A DNA stretch of 64,000 nt, from assembly GCF_036017915.1 (NCBI RefSeq), contig NZ_CP107929.1, positions 62,001 to 126,000 on the forward strand. The letters are read 5' to 3'. The position numbers were made by a program, and so were the translations under genes. The notes under the pieces are model-generated. The model ran no database searches, had not been told where the DNA came from, and saw only the letters and a program-made list of their open reading frames with translations. Position 1 is the stretch's first letter, and every line of letters begins with the position of its first letter. Shown piece after piece: positions 28,676 through 37,158 of the stretch. The stretch comes from Micromonospora sp. NBC_00421. Its GTDB lineage: Bacteria; Actinomycetota; Actinomycetes; Mycobacteriales; Micromonosporaceae.

Positions 28676-29281
28676 CTAGCGGCCGGCGCGTAGGCCGAGT
28701 CGGCGCAGCTCCAGGGCGGCGAGCGCGTCGACGGTGGCGTCGTCACCGCGCCGCCACGCCTGGGCCACGTCCGGGTCGATCCTGGTCAGCCGGCGCAGCG
28801 GCTGGCTGGTCAGCGCGCGCAGGGCCAGCAGGTCCCGGCCGGCCGGGACGGCGGCGAGGGCCTTCGCCGAGGCGGCCCGGCGCATCCAGCGCAGCCGCAG
28901 CGGCAGCCAGCCGAACAGCACCAGCCCGAGCGGGAAGACCAGCACCGCGAGGCTCAACGCCAACGCGAGCTGACCGACCAGCTCCTGCTGGTCGCGGCCC
29001 GCCTCGGCCATCGCCCGCGCGGCGTCGGCGGCCTTGGTGAACGGCCCGGTCAGCTCGTCGCCGACCAGCGGCACCCGGCCCACCTTGCCACCGGCGTCGG
29101 CCAGGTTGTCGGCGAGGCCACCGCCGGCCCCCTCCAGCTTCTGCCCGGGTACGGCTAGCTTCTCCACCAGGTCGTACAACCACAGCGCGAAGCGGACCGC
29201 CGCGTAGACCCAGGCGACGACGAGGAGGTCGGTGAGGAACTGACGGAGGGCGACCGGAGAACGGTCAGCGTAGATCTTCAC
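28676..29281 (-). CDS. membrane protein of unknown function
   Basis: This 201-aa protein has a short N-terminus (VKIYADRSPVALRQF) and a hydrophobic helix at DLLVVAWVYAAVRFALWLYDLV. A central Gly/Ala-rich soluble part (about 45-100) follows, then a second hydrophobic region at LALALSLAVLVFPLGLVLFGWLPL and a basic C-terminal domain of about 65 residues. GTG 29281 overlaps the end of the ArsR gene by 17 bp, so it is probably translated from the same message. No recognised domain with known activity. Confidence 0.7.
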   Translation of the reverse strand: MKIYADRSPVALRQFLTDLLVVAWVYAAVRFALWLYDLVEKLAVPGQKLEGAGGGLADNLADAGGKVGRVPLVGDELTGPFTKAADAARAMAEAGRDQQELVGQLALALSLAVLVFPLGLVLFGWLPLRLRWMRRAASAKALAAVPAGRDLLALRALTSQPLRRLTRIDPDVAQAWRRGDDATVDALAALELRRLGLRAGR

Positions 29282-29651
29282 GGCCGACAGCGTGCCACGA
29301 CGCGGGCCGCCCGGCACCCCCCGCATGCCCGGCCGACGGCTCACCGGCGGACGACGGACCCTCCCCGGCGTGGCTGACCGCGTCGGCGACGATGTGCGCG
29401 ACGTGCTCGTCGACCAGCGCGTATGCGATCTCCCGGCCGCGTCGGGAGCCCCGCACCACCCCCGCCCCCCGCAGCACCCGCAGGTGCTGGGAGACCAGCG
29501 GCTGCGGGGCGCCGAGCTGCTCGACCAGCTCGTGCACGCACCGCTCGCCCTGGGCGAGCTCGCTGACGATCGCCAGCCGGATCGGGGCGGACAGCGCCCG
29601 GAGCAGCTCGCCCGCGCCCTCGAAGGCGTCGTAGCCGTGGGTGCCGGTCAC
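29265..29651 (-). CDS. ArsR/SmtB family zinc-type metalloregulator
   Basis: This 128-aa winged-helix repressor has its DNA-recognition region at about 38-65 (CVHELVEQLGAPQPLVSQHLRVLRGAGVV). In helix alpha-5 it has D81, H83, H94 and E97, at exactly the D-x-H-(x10)-H-x2-E spacing of the SmtB zinc site. C38 alone is present in the alpha-3 region. It follows znuB by 43 bp at the end of the znuACB operon. Zn-bound release of DNA is known for the family; that it controls zinc export or this operon is inference. Confidence 0.87.
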   Translation of the reverse strand: MTGTHGYDAFEGAGELLRALSAPIRLAIVSELAQGERCVHELVEQLGAPQPLVSQHLRVLRGAGVVRGSRRGREIAYALVDEHVAHIVADAVSHAGEGPSSAGEPSAGHAGGAGRPASWHAVGREDLR

Positions 29652-29694
29652 CCCGTAACGGTAACCAACACCGGTGACGGTCCGCCGGTCGGCG

Positions 29695-30561
29695 TCACCG
29701 GAGCACCACCTCGTGCGGCTCCTGGACGGTGGCGGCGGCCGGGGCGGCCCGGCGGCGCAGCACCCGCCACGCGGCGGCGGCCAGCGCCACCACGAGGAAG
29801 GACGTGATCGCCAGCAGCACCACCGAGGCGCCGGGGGCGGTGTCGGCGGTGGCCGCCACCCAGACCCCCGCCCCGGCGGCGAACAGGCCGAGCGCCATGG
29901 CCGCCGTCATGGTGCTGCGGAACCCCCTGGTGACCTGCTGCGCGGTGGCCACCGGCACCACCATGAGGGCGCTGATCAGCAGGACGCCGACCGCCCGCAT
30001 GGCGATCGTGACGGTGACCGCGGTGGCGACCGCCAGCAGCAGGTTCAGCGCCCGGACGGGCAGCCCGGCGACCCGGGCGTACTCCTCGTCGTGGCAGACC
30101 GCGAAGAGTGCCGGGCGCAGCGCCAGCATGAGCACCGCGATCGTCGCCCCGAGCACCGCGATGGTGGTCAGGTCGGCGGGGGAGGTGGTGGTGAGCGAGC
30201 CGAACAGGTAGGCGTTGAGGTTGGCGCTGCTGGCGTCGGAGAGGCCGACCAGCATCACCCCACCGGCGATGCCGCCGTAGAACAGCAGCGCCAGCGCCAG
30301 GTCGCCGGAGGTGCGGCCCCGGGCCCGGACCAGCTCGATGGTGACCGCGCCGAGGATGGCCGCGACCACCGCCACCAGCACCGGTGAGCGGTTGAGCAGC
30401 AGGCCGGCGCCGACACCGGTGAGCGCGACGTGGCCGATGCCGTCACCGATCAGGGCCAGCCGCCGCTGCACCAGATAGATGCCGAGGGCCGGGGCGGTCA
30501 GCCCGATCACCAGGGCGCCGAGCAGCGCCCGCTGCATGAAGTCGTACTGGAAGAGGTCCAT
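29695..30561 (-). CDS. znuB: zinc ABC transporter permease ZnuB-like
   Basis: This 288-aa ABC-3 family permease has about eight hydrophobic helices. It begins FQYDFMQRALLGALVIGLTAPALGIYLVQRRLALIGDGIGH, a conserved start for manganese/zinc permeases, and has LLISALMVVPVATAQQ near 215. It works with ZnuC and ZnuA, the adjacent upstream genes. It starts 3 bp after the znuC stop. Confidence 0.93.
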   Translation of the reverse strand: MDLFQYDFMQRALLGALVIGLTAPALGIYLVQRRLALIGDGIGHVALTGVGAGLLLNRSPVLVAVVAAILGAVTIELVRARGRTSGDLALALLFYGGIAGGVMLVGLSDASSANLNAYLFGSLTTTSPADLTTIAVLGATIAVLMLALRPALFAVCHDEEYARVAGLPVRALNLLLAVATAVTVTIAMRAVGVLLISALMVVPVATAQQVTRGFRSTMTAAMALGLFAAGAGVWVAATADTAPGASVVLLAITSFLVVALAAAAWRVLRRRAAPAAATVQEPHEVVLR

Positions 30562-30564
30562 TGC

Positions 30565-31326
30565 TCAGCTGCTCCACAGCCCGGCGGGCTCCTCGGGACC
30601 GTGCGGGTGCACGTGGTCGTGGTCGGGCTCGGCGTGGTGCCCGGCCGGTTCCGGGACCGCGCCGTCGTGGCAGATTCCGCCCTGGTGCACCACCACGGCC
30701 CGGCTGATCAGCGGACGCAGCGGGCCCAGCTCGTGGGCGACGAGCAGGACGGTGCCCCCGGTGCCGACGAAGTCGTGCAGCGCCCCGGCGAACGCCTCCT
30801 GGCTGGCCGCGTCGACCCCGGCGGTCGGCTCGTCGAGCACCAGCAGCTCCGGCTCGCCGGCCAGCGCGCGGGCGATCAGGGTGCGCTGCTGCTGACCGCC
30901 GGAGAGGGTGGACACCGGGTCACCGGCCCGGTCGGCGAGCCCGACCGCGTGCAGCGCCGCGGCGACCGCCGCCCGGTCGGCCCGTCCCGGTGGACGCAGC
31001 ACACCCCGGCGGGCCAGCCGCCCGGAGGCCACCACCTCGCGGACGGTGGCCGGCACGCCGCTTCCCGCGCCGAGCCGCTGCGGGACGTACCCGATCCGGT
31101 GCCACTGCCGGAACCGGCGCTGCGCGACGCCGAACAGCGCGACCGACCCGCTGCCCAGCGGGACCAGCCCGAGCACGGCGCGGATCAGTGTCGACTTGCC
31201 GGAGCCGTTGGCCCCGAGCACGGCGACCACCTCGCCGGCGGTGACGGTCAGCGACACGTCGCGCAGCACCGGCCGGCCGTCGTAGCCGGCGGTGGCGTGC
31301 CCGACCTGGATCACGGGTGTGGTCAC
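30565..31326 (-). CDS. znuC: zinc ABC transporter ATPase ZnuC-like
   Basis: This 253-aa ATPase has Walker A GANGSGKST (near 38), Q-loop YVPQR, signature LSGGQQQR and Walker B LLVLDEPTAGVD. The H-loop is VAHELG. The C-terminal ~30 residues are His/Asp-rich (HHAEPDHDHVHPHGPEE), a common metal-sensing or buffering tail on zinc importers. GTG 31326 overlaps the znuA stop (GTGA); a GTG two codons upstream is possible. Confidence 0.93.
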   Translation of the reverse strand: MTTPVIQVGHATAGYDGRPVLRDVSLTVTAGEVVAVLGANGSGKSTLIRAVLGLVPLGSGSVALFGVAQRRFRQWHRIGYVPQRLGAGSGVPATVREVVASGRLARRGVLRPPGRADRAAVAAALHAVGLADRAGDPVSTLSGGQQQRTLIARALAGEPELLVLDEPTAGVDAASQEAFAGALHDFVGTGGTVLLVAHELGPLRPLISRAVVVHQGGICHDGAVPEPAGHHAEPDHDHVHPHGPEEPAGLWSS

Positions 31327-32273
31327 GAGCACCCCAGGGCGGTACGGAGCGTGGTCAGGTTGGTGCGCATCACCGAAAGGTAGTCCTCCCCGCCCCCGTC
31401 GGCGGAGAGCCCTTCGATCGGGTCGAGCACCGCGGTCTTCGCCCCGACCTCGGCGGCGATGGTCTCGGCCACCTTCGGGCTGACCAGCGTCTCGAAGAAG
31501 ATCGTGGTGGCGCCGTGCTCACGGGCCTCCCGGGCGACCTCGGCCAGCCGCTGCGGGGCGGGCTCGGTGTCCGGGGTGAGCCCGGTGAGGCCGACCTGCT
31601 CCAGCCGGTAACGCTCGGCGAGGTAGCCGAAGGCGGTGTGGCTGACCACGATCTCCCGGCGCTGGCAGGTCTTCAGGCCGGCGGCGTACTCGGCGTCGAG
31701 CTTCTCCAGCTCGCCACGGAGCGTCCGGGCCCGGGTGGTGAAGTCGGCCGCCCGGTCCGGGGCGAGGGCACCGAGCCGCTCGGCGAGCTTGTCGGCGACG
31801 GTGGCCAGCCGGGTCGGGTCGAGCCAGAGATGCGGGTCCTTGCCGCCGCCCTCCTCCTCGGCGTGACCTGCCTCACCCTCGTGTTCGTGGCCGCCGGCTG
31901 TGGCGTCGCGCAGCGGCGCGACGGTCGTCACGTCGAACGCCCGGTCGGCGGCGTTCTGCGCCACGGCCTCGTCCACCGCCGGCTGGAAGCCCTTGAGGTA
32001 GAAGACCAGCTCGGCCTCGCTGACCTGGCCCACCTGCCGGGGGTTGAGTTCCAGGTCGTGCGGCTCGGCGCCCGGCTTGGCGAGGTTGGTGACGGTGACC
32101 GCGTCCCCGCCGACCCGCTCGGCGACGAACTGGAGAGGGTAGAAGGCGGCGACCACGTCCACCCGGTCCGGATCGGCCCCGGCCCGGTCGGTCGAGCAGG
32201 CAGTGCCGCAGGCCAGGACGAGCAGGGCGGTGGTGGCGGCGGTCAGGGCGCGGGGCAGGGTACGGGCGGTCAT
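31323..32273 (-). CDS. znuA: zinc ABC transporter substrate-binding lipoprotein ZnuA-like
   Basis: This 316-aa cluster A-I metal-binding lipoprotein has lipobox LVLAC with C22. FYPLQFVAERVGGD and AEPHDLELNP supply the first His. A His/Glu-rich flexible loop (GGHEHEGEAGHAEEEGGG) before KDPHLWLDP is typical of zinc-specific members, and VVSHTAFGYLAERY supplies another His. The last metal-site region is TLVSPKVAETIAAEVG. It is first in znuACB, behind a Zur-like box. Confidence 0.94.
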   Translation of the reverse strand: MTARTLPRALTAATTALLVLACGTACSTDRAGADPDRVDVVAAFYPLQFVAERVGGDAVTVTNLAKPGAEPHDLELNPRQVGQVSEAELVFYLKGFQPAVDEAVAQNAADRAFDVTTVAPLRDATAGGHEHEGEAGHAEEEGGGKDPHLWLDPTRLATVADKLAERLGALAPDRAADFTTRARTLRGELEKLDAEYAAGLKTCQRREIVVSHTAFGYLAERYRLEQVGLTGLTPDTEPAPQRLAEVAREAREHGATTIFFETLVSPKVAETIAAEVGAKTAVLDPIEGLSADGGGEDYLSVMRTNLTTLRTALGCS

Positions 32274-32294
32274 GTCGGCAACTGTCCGTGAAAA

Positions 32295-32309
32295 CGAGAA
32301 TGATTGTCA
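32295..32309 (-). promoter_or_regulatory. Zur box
   Basis: Read on the minus strand the site is TGACAATCATTCTCG, matching 14 of 15 positions of the actinobacterial Zur pattern TGANAATNATTNTCA. It lies 22 bp before the znuA ATG, so Zn-Zur should repress znuACB. Confidence 0.75.
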
Positions 32310-32327
32310 AAAACGCATGAGTGCATG

Positions 32328-32585
32328 TCAGAAGAGCTTGACCAGGGCCACCGTGACCAGCAGCGTCAACATCACCAACCGGATCAGCCGGGTCTGCGGC
32401 GCCTGCACCGGCCACGTGACGGTCAGCAGGTAGGCCAGCCCGGCGGCCAGCGCCAACAGCAGCAGCCCGCCCACCGGGCCGGGCGCGAAGAGCGCCACCA
32501 GCACCAGCACCAGGGCGGCGAGGAACACCGACGTCGGGTTCACCCGGGCCAACCGGGCCAGCAGAGGACGCTGCGTAGGCTGCAT
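32328..32585 (-). CDS. DUF6703-type small membrane protein
   Basis: This 85-aa protein starts MQPTQRPLLARLARVNPTSVFLAALVLVL and has three hydrophobic helices separated by short loops, ending LVTVALVKLF. It matches the layout of DUF6703 proteins of actinobacteria, which have no known function. ATG 32585 is used; the longer open frame is antisense of the monooxygenase gene. It lies upstream of znuA on the same strand, with the Zur box between. Confidence 0.75.
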   Translation of the reverse strand: MQPTQRPLLARLARVNPTSVFLAALVLVLVALFAPGPVGGLLLLALAAGLAYLLTVTWPVQAPQTRLIRLVMLTLLVTVALVKLF

Positions 32586-32612
32586 CCCACAGACTCTACG
32601 AGGAGGAACCCG

Positions 32613-32954
32613 GTGCTTGTCACCAACCGGTTCGTGGTCGCCGTCGAGGCGGCGGACGAGTTCACCGCCCGGGCGCACGCCGCACTGGCCGCGCTCGCCG
32701 CCCGCCCCGGCTACCTGCGCGGCGAGCTGCTGCGTGCCCTCGACGACCCCCGGCACTGGTGCCTGCTCACCGAGTGGGAGTCGGTCGGGACGTACCGGCG
32801 GGCGCTGGGCGGGTTCGATGTCAAGATCACCGCCGTGCCGCTGCTTGCCGAGTCGATCGACGAGCCCTCGGCGTACGAGACGCTGGCCGGCGCCGCCCCC
32901 GACGGCGAGGTGGTGGTCGTCGACAGCGATCGGGCCGCACGTCCGCACCGCTGA
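32613..32954 (+). CDS. antibiotic biosynthesis monooxygenase (ABM) domain protein
   Basis: This 113-aa dimeric alpha/beta-barrel-type protein has the pattern LVTNRFVV, then a helix FTARAHAALAALAARPGYLRGELLRAL, then HWCLLTEWESVGTYRRALGGFDVK. Residues 1-100 match the ABM fold. Such small proteins act as cofactor-less monooxygenases or heme-degrading-like enzymes, and the activity here is unknown. AGGAGGAAC before GTG 32613 is a strong ribosome site. The last ~10 residues (DSDRAARPHR) are encoded by a degenerate copy of the 31-bp repeat that follows. Confidence 0.8.
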   Translation: MLVTNRFVVAVEAADEFTARAHAALAALAARPGYLRGELLRALDDPRHWCLLTEWESVGTYRRALGGFDVKITAVPLLAESIDEPSAYETLAGAAPDGEVVVVDSDRAARPHR

Positions 32955-33021
32955 GCCCGATCGGGCTGCGCGCCCGCAGCGTTGAGCCCGATCGGGCTGC
33001 GCGCCCGCAGCGTTGAGCCCG
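32922..33021. repeat. 31-bp direct repeats with embedded GCCCGATCGGGC palindrome
   Basis: Exact copies lie at 32952-32982 and 32983-33013, and a third copy starts at 33014 and stops after 8 bp. A degenerate copy (about 32922-32951) forms the 3-prime end of the upstream gene. Each unit has two small palindromes, GCCCGATCGGGC and GCTGCG-CGCC-CGCAGC. Confidence 0.85.
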
Positions 33022-33028
33022 TGGGCAC

Positions 33029-33034
33029 TACCCT
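33029..33034 (+). promoter_or_regulatory. -10 element of a leaderless promoter
   Basis: TACCCT fits TANNNT and its last base is exactly 7 nt before the A of ATG 33041; no ribosome site precedes this ATG. Confidence 0.5.
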
Positions 33035-33040
33035 GCTCCT

Positions 33041-33637
33041 ATGACCGCTCCCGGCCCGGCAGCCCCACCGCCGTACCCCCCGACACCCGGCCCGGACGGC
33101 ACCCCGCCCCCCGCCGCCCCGGGTCACCCGGGTGTGCCGGCTCCGCCCCCGGGTGATCCGGGTGTGCCGGCTCCGCCCCCGGGGCCCGGGGTGGCCCCGC
33201 CGTTCGCCGCCCCGCCCACCGAGGGCAGCCGCAGGCGGCTCTGGCTGGGGCTCGGCGTCGGGGCACTCGCCCTGGTGATCTGCTGCGGAGGCGGTGGCGC
33301 GGCGGCCGTCGGGCTGGTGGTCAGCAACGTGCAGGCGATCGAGGAGCAGGGCCAGTCGGTCACCGACGACTACTACCGTGCACTGGTCGACAAGCAGTAC
33401 GGCAAGGCGTACGAGAAGCTCTGCGACGACGCGCGACGGCGGGAGTCCCGGGGCGAGTTCACCCGCCGGGTCGCCGCGGAGCCGGCCGTGGCCAGTTACC
33501 GGGTGGGCGACGTCGACCCGCAGACCCTGACCGTGCCGGTCGACGTGACCTTCAGCGGCGGCGGGCGGGACACCCAGCAGGTCACCCTCGCCGCCGACCA
33601 GCAGTCCGGCGGCATGGAGGTCTGCGGGGTCAGCTGA
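33041..33637 (+). CDS. proline-rich single-pass membrane protein, DUF4878-like extracellular domain
   Basis: This 198-aa protein has a disordered Pro/Gly/Ala-rich head (1-62), one membrane helix (about 67-95, [28 protein letters not shown]) and an extracellular domain of about 100 residues. That domain contains [27 protein letters not shown], a pattern like DUF4878/NTF2-type lipoprotein domains. The domain has two Cys (in KLCDD and EVCGVS) that may form a disulfide. The head contains a 30-bp in-frame duplication ([20 protein letters not shown]). Role unknown. Confidence 0.75.
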   Translation: MTAPGPAAPPPYPPTPGPDGTPPPAAPGHPGVPAPPPGDPGVPAPPPGPGVAPPFAAPPTEGSRRRLWLGLGVGALALVICCGGGGAAAVGLVVSNVQAIEEQGQSVTDDYYRALVDKQYGKAYEKLCDDARRRESRGEFTRRVAAEPAVASYRVGDVDPQTLTVPVDVTFSGGGRDTQQVTLAADQQSGGMEVCGVS

Positions 33638-33753
33638 GCCGTCCCCGGTATTCTGCTGGGCCCGGGGCGCTGCTGGTCGTACCGTTGTCCCGGGCCGTCC
33701 GGTCCCACCCGTCTTCATGGCCACGCCGACCGCCAGCCGGCGTAGGAGGAAAC

Positions 33754-35133
33754 ATGCCAGCCGACCGTATCGACGCCGTCGTCAGCCTCGCCAAGCGCCG
33801 AGGCTTCGTCTTCCCCTCCAGCGAGATCTACGGAGGCACCCGATCGGCGTGGGACTACGGTCCGCTCGGCGTGGAGCTGAAGGAGAACGTCCGGCGGCAG
33901 TGGTGGAAGGCCATGGTCCAGCAGCGCGACGACGTCGTCGGCCTCGACTCGGCGGTCATCCTGTCCCGCCGGGTCTGGGAGGCCAGCGGGCACCTCGCCG
34001 AGTTCGTCGACCCGCTGACCGAGTGCCAGTCGTGCCACAAGCGGTTCCGCGCCGACCACCTGGAGGAGGCGTACGCCGAGAAGCACGGCAAGCCGCTGAC
34101 CTCGTTGCAGGAGCTGAACTGCCCCAACTGCGGCAACAAGGGCACCTTCACCGAGCCCAAGATGTTCAACGGCCTGATGAAGACCTACCTCGGCCCGGTG
34201 GAGAGCGACGAGGGCCTGCACTACCTGCGCCCGGAGACCGCCCAGGGCATCTTCGTCAACTACAACAACGTGGCGACCGCGGCCCGCAAGAAGCCGCCGT
34301 TCGGCATCGCGCAGACCGGCAAGTCGTTCCGCAACGAGATCACCCCGGGCAACTTCATCTTCCGGACCCGCGAGTTCGAGCAGATGGAGATGGAGTTCTT
34401 CGTCGAGCCCGGCTCCGACGAGCAGTGGCACGAGTACTGGCTCCAGGAGCGCTGGAACTGGTACCTCGACCTGGGGCTCTCCGAGGAGAACCTGCGCTTC
34501 TACGAGCACCCCAAGGAGAAGCTCTCCCACTACTCGAAGCGCACCGTCGACATCGAGTACCGGTTCCGGTTCGGCGGCACCGAGTTCGCCGAGCTGGAGG
34601 GCGTCGCCAACCGCACCGACTTCGACCTGTCCACGCACAGTAAGCACTCCGGCGTCGACCTGTCGTACTTCGACCAGACCCGCAACGAGCGCTGGATGCC
34701 GTACGTCATCGAGCCGGCCGCCGGCCTGACCCGCGCGGTGCTGGCGTTCCTGCTCGAGGCGTACGACGAGGACGAGGCCCCGAACACCAAGGGTGGCGTC
34801 GACAAGCGCACCGTGATGCGGTTCGACCCCCGGCTGGCCCCGGTCAAGGTGGCGGTGCTGCCGCTGTCCCGCAACGAGGCGCTCTCGCCGAAGGCCAAGG
34901 GCCTGGCCGCCCAGCTCCGTAAGCGCTGGGTGGTGGAGTTCGACGACTCGCAGGCGATCGGCCGCCGCTACCGCCGGCAGGACGAGATCGGCACCCCGTT
35001 CTGCGTCACCGTCGACTTCGACACCCTCGACGACGACGCGGTGACCGTGCGGAACCGGGACACCATGGCCCAGGAGCGGGTCGCCCTCGACCAGGTCGAG
35101 CGCTACCTGATCGAGCGGCTGCCCGGCTGCTGA
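33754..35133 (+). CDS. glyS: glycine-tRNA ligase (homodimeric class II)
   Basis: This 459-aa class II aminoacyl-tRNA synthetase charges tRNA-Gly. [15 protein letters not shown] and AWDYGPLG form the N-terminal active-site region. A zinc-type CxxC pair is present (CQSC at about 91-94 and CPNC at about 126-129). Motif 2 is [19 protein letters not shown] and motif 3 includes [14 protein letters not shown]. The C-terminal anticodon-binding domain ends [25 protein letters not shown] precedes ATG 33754. Confidence 0.97.
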   Translation: MPADRIDAVVSLAKRRGFVFPSSEIYGGTRSAWDYGPLGVELKENVRRQWWKAMVQQRDDVVGLDSAVILSRRVWEASGHLAEFVDPLTECQSCHKRFRADHLEEAYAEKHGKPLTSLQELNCPNCGNKGTFTEPKMFNGLMKTYLGPVESDEGLHYLRPETAQGIFVNYNNVATAARKKPPFGIAQTGKSFRNEITPGNFIFRTREFEQMEMEFFVEPGSDEQWHEYWLQERWNWYLDLGLSEENLRFYEHPKEKLSHYSKRTVDIEYRFRFGGTEFAELEGVANRTDFDLSTHSKHSGVDLSYFDQTRNERWMPYVIEPAAGLTRAVLAFLLEAYDEDEAPNTKGGVDKRTVMRFDPRLAPVKVAVLPLSRNEALSPKAKGLAAQLRKRWVVEFDDSQAIGRRYRRQDEIGTPFCVTVDFDTLDDDAVTVRNRDTMAQERVALDQVERYLIERLPGC

Positions 35134-35150
35134 CCACGACCGCCGTCGTA

Positions 35151-35184
35151 CCGGCCCCGCCCCGCTGACCGGGGGCGGGGCCGG
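35151..35184. terminator. 13-bp GC terminator hairpin after glyS
   Basis: CCGGCCCCGCCCC (35151-35163) pairs with GGGGCGGGGCCGG (35172-35184) around an 8-nt loop, 18 bp after the glyS stop. Confidence 0.75.
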
Positions 35185-35338
35185 CGCGTTGCCGGGCGGA
35201 GGCCGGGTGGGCCGCGTCGCCGGGCGGGGTCGGGTTCCGGGCCGGGCATCGGTCGGTATCTGTGTCCGTTCGGTCCTTGAGTCGGGCGGTGGGCCGTGTC
35301 AGCGTTTGCGGTGCTGAATCTCTACACGGGGGTTGGAA

Positions 35339-36181
35339 ATGACGCGTGCGTCGCAACCTGGGCACGACCACGACGGGGATCGTCGTCGCCTGCTGCGTCG
35401 GGCCGCCACGGTCGCCGCCGGGACGGCCGGCGCGGGTGTCGCCGCCACGGTCGGCGTGCCCGGCACGGCCCTGGCCGCCCCGGGCGACAACCTCACCATG
35501 GGTACGACAAACGACGCCGGCCCGGTCACCACCACGGTGAACGCCACGAACGGTTACGGCACGCTGCTGTTGGAGAACACCGCCGGTGCCCCGCTGCGGT
35601 TGGTGCCCGGCGAGAGCATCTACCCGCAGGTGCTGGACGCCGAACTCGGCACGCTGGCCGTCGACGAGCAGGGTGACCTGTTCGTCAAGGCCGGGGCGGA
35701 CGACGCCGACCACGCCACCGTCGGCTGGGCCTGGACCTCGGAGTGGGCGACCACCTCGGTGGCGGTCGCGCCGACCCGGGTGCTCGACACCCGGGATCCG
35801 AACCTGCGCCGGGCCATCGTCTCCGGCAAGGGCGACCTGGACGCCACCGGCAGGCTGGTCCCCGGCAAGCCGATCGTGCTCAGCCTGGACGGCTACGTCC
35901 GGGACGGCTACGCGCTCAAGGGCAACGTGACGGTGACCGGGATGACAGGTGGTGGCGTGCTGACCGTGTGGGGCAGCGGCCCCCGGCCGGTCACGTCCAC
36001 GGTGAACTGGTGGACCAGCGGCCAGGTCCTGTCGAACTTCCTCTTCACCGAGTTCGGTGCCGTGGGGGCGTACCGCAGCGTGTTGACGCTCCAGGCCACC
36101 AGTTCACCGACCCACGTGATCCTCGACCTGACCAGCCTGCTGGTCGGCCACCCGAGCCAGGTGCTCGTCAGTCGTGCCTAG
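35339..36181 (+). CDS. Tat-exported protein of unknown function, paralog 1
   Basis: This 280-aa protein has a Tat-type signal (DRRRLLRRA followed by a hydrophobic Ala/Gly core, cleavage near ALAAP at about 47). The mature part starts with a repeat-like region (TTVNATNGYGTLLLENTAGAPLRLVPGE) and a GTLAVDEQGDLFV strand. The signature VAPTRVLDTR follows, then GNVTVTGM, STVNWWTSGQVLSN and HVILDLTSLLVGHP. The same block order is found in the next two genes and, more loosely, in the LDTR-type beta domains on many actinobacterial secreted proteins. ATG 35339 is preceded by GGGGGTTGGAA. No catalytic motif is visible. Confidence 0.8.
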   Translation: MTRASQPGHDHDGDRRRLLRRAATVAAGTAGAGVAATVGVPGTALAAPGDNLTMGTTNDAGPVTTTVNATNGYGTLLLENTAGAPLRLVPGESIYPQVLDAELGTLAVDEQGDLFVKAGADDADHATVGWAWTSEWATTSVAVAPTRVLDTRDPNLRRAIVSGKGDLDATGRLVPGKPIVLSLDGYVRDGYALKGNVTVTGMTGGGVLTVWGSGPRPVTSTVNWWTSGQVLSNFLFTEFGAVGAYRSVLTLQATSSPTHVILDLTSLLVGHPSQVLVSRA

Positions 36182-36237
36182 CCGCCCGGAGGCGCGCCGA
36201 ACGTCGCTCATCCATCCAGCCGACGGGGGAACGAAGA

Positions 36238-37158
36238 ATGACGTCGTCCGAACCTGACCGCTCCGCGTCCCGGCGTGCGCTGCTGCGCCGGGCCGCCGTC
36301 ACCGGCGGTGCCGCGGTAGCGGCCACCGCGGTGGCCGCGGTCAACGCCGCGCCGGCCACCGCCGCGACCGGCGATCCGGTCGTCCTCGGTGGGACGACCA
36401 CCGGCACCCTGCACACCGTCGTGACCGGCGCCGCCGACGGCGGGGCCGCCACGCTGGCCCTGAAGAACAGCACCGGCGCGACCCTCCGGCTGACCCGCAG
36501 GCCGCCCAGCTACGGGTGGGGCGGCGGATTGCTCTCCACCGCCGACGGCCTGGGCGTGCAGCGGGTGGTCGACGGCGCGGTGGTGCAGCACGAGACGCTG
36601 ACCACGGCGAACGCCACCATGCTGGTGCCGATCCCGCCGACCCGGGTGCTCGACAGCCGCAGCGCGACCGGTCGCGCCCGGCTCCTGGAGGGTGCTGGCC
36701 GGGTCGATCCGCAGGGCCGGGTACTCGCCGACACCCTGCTGGTCGTGCACCTGCGCGACATCGTCGACTACGGCGACGGCCTGATGGGCAACGTCACCGT
36801 GGCCAACACCGCGCGGAGCGGGTTCGCCACGGTCTGGGGTCGTGGCCAGCTGCCCACCGCCTCCACGATCAACTGGTGGGAGGCCGGCCAACTGCTCTCC
36901 AACGGCGTCATCTCCCAGCTCGGCGGCTACGAGACCGCCGGTGGGGACTACTACCCCGACGTGGTGGCCGTCTGGGTGGCCGCCGGTGCGACGGCGGTGA
37001 TCCTCGACGTCACCGGCCTGCTGGTGTTCCACCCGGAGTCGGCGGTGATCAACGCGAAGTCCGCCCAGGGCGGTCGCGTCGGTGCCGGCGGAGTCCGGGC
37101 CCGGGTGATCAGGGAGGCCGCCGAGCGCGGTGACCGCGAGGTGCGGGCCGATGCGTGA
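36238..37158 (+). CDS. Tat-exported protein of unknown function, paralog 2
   Basis: This 306-aa protein has a Tat-like signal (SRRALLRRAAVTGGAAVAATAVA, cleavage near ATAAT). The mature region repeats the family blocks: TTTGTLHTVVTGAADGGAATLALKN, IPPTRVLDSR, LMGNVTVANTARSGFATVWG, STINWWEAGQLLSN and TAVILDVTGLLVFHP. It has a longer basic C-terminus (about 275-306, rich in Arg) than its neighbours. It lies 56 bp after paralog 1, and its stop overlaps the start of paralog 3 by 8 bp, so 2 and 3 are translationally coupled. Confidence 0.8.
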   Translation: MTSSEPDRSASRRALLRRAAVTGGAAVAATAVAAVNAAPATAATGDPVVLGGTTTGTLHTVVTGAADGGAATLALKNSTGATLRLTRRPPSYGWGGGLLSTADGLGVQRVVDGAVVQHETLTTANATMLVPIPPTRVLDSRSATGRARLLEGAGRVDPQGRVLADTLLVVHLRDIVDYGDGLMGNVTVANTARSGFATVWGRGQLPTASTINWWEAGQLLSNGVISQLGGYETAGGDYYPDVVAVWVAAGATAVILDVTGLLVFHPESAVINAKSAQGGRVGAGGVRARVIREAAERGDREVRADA

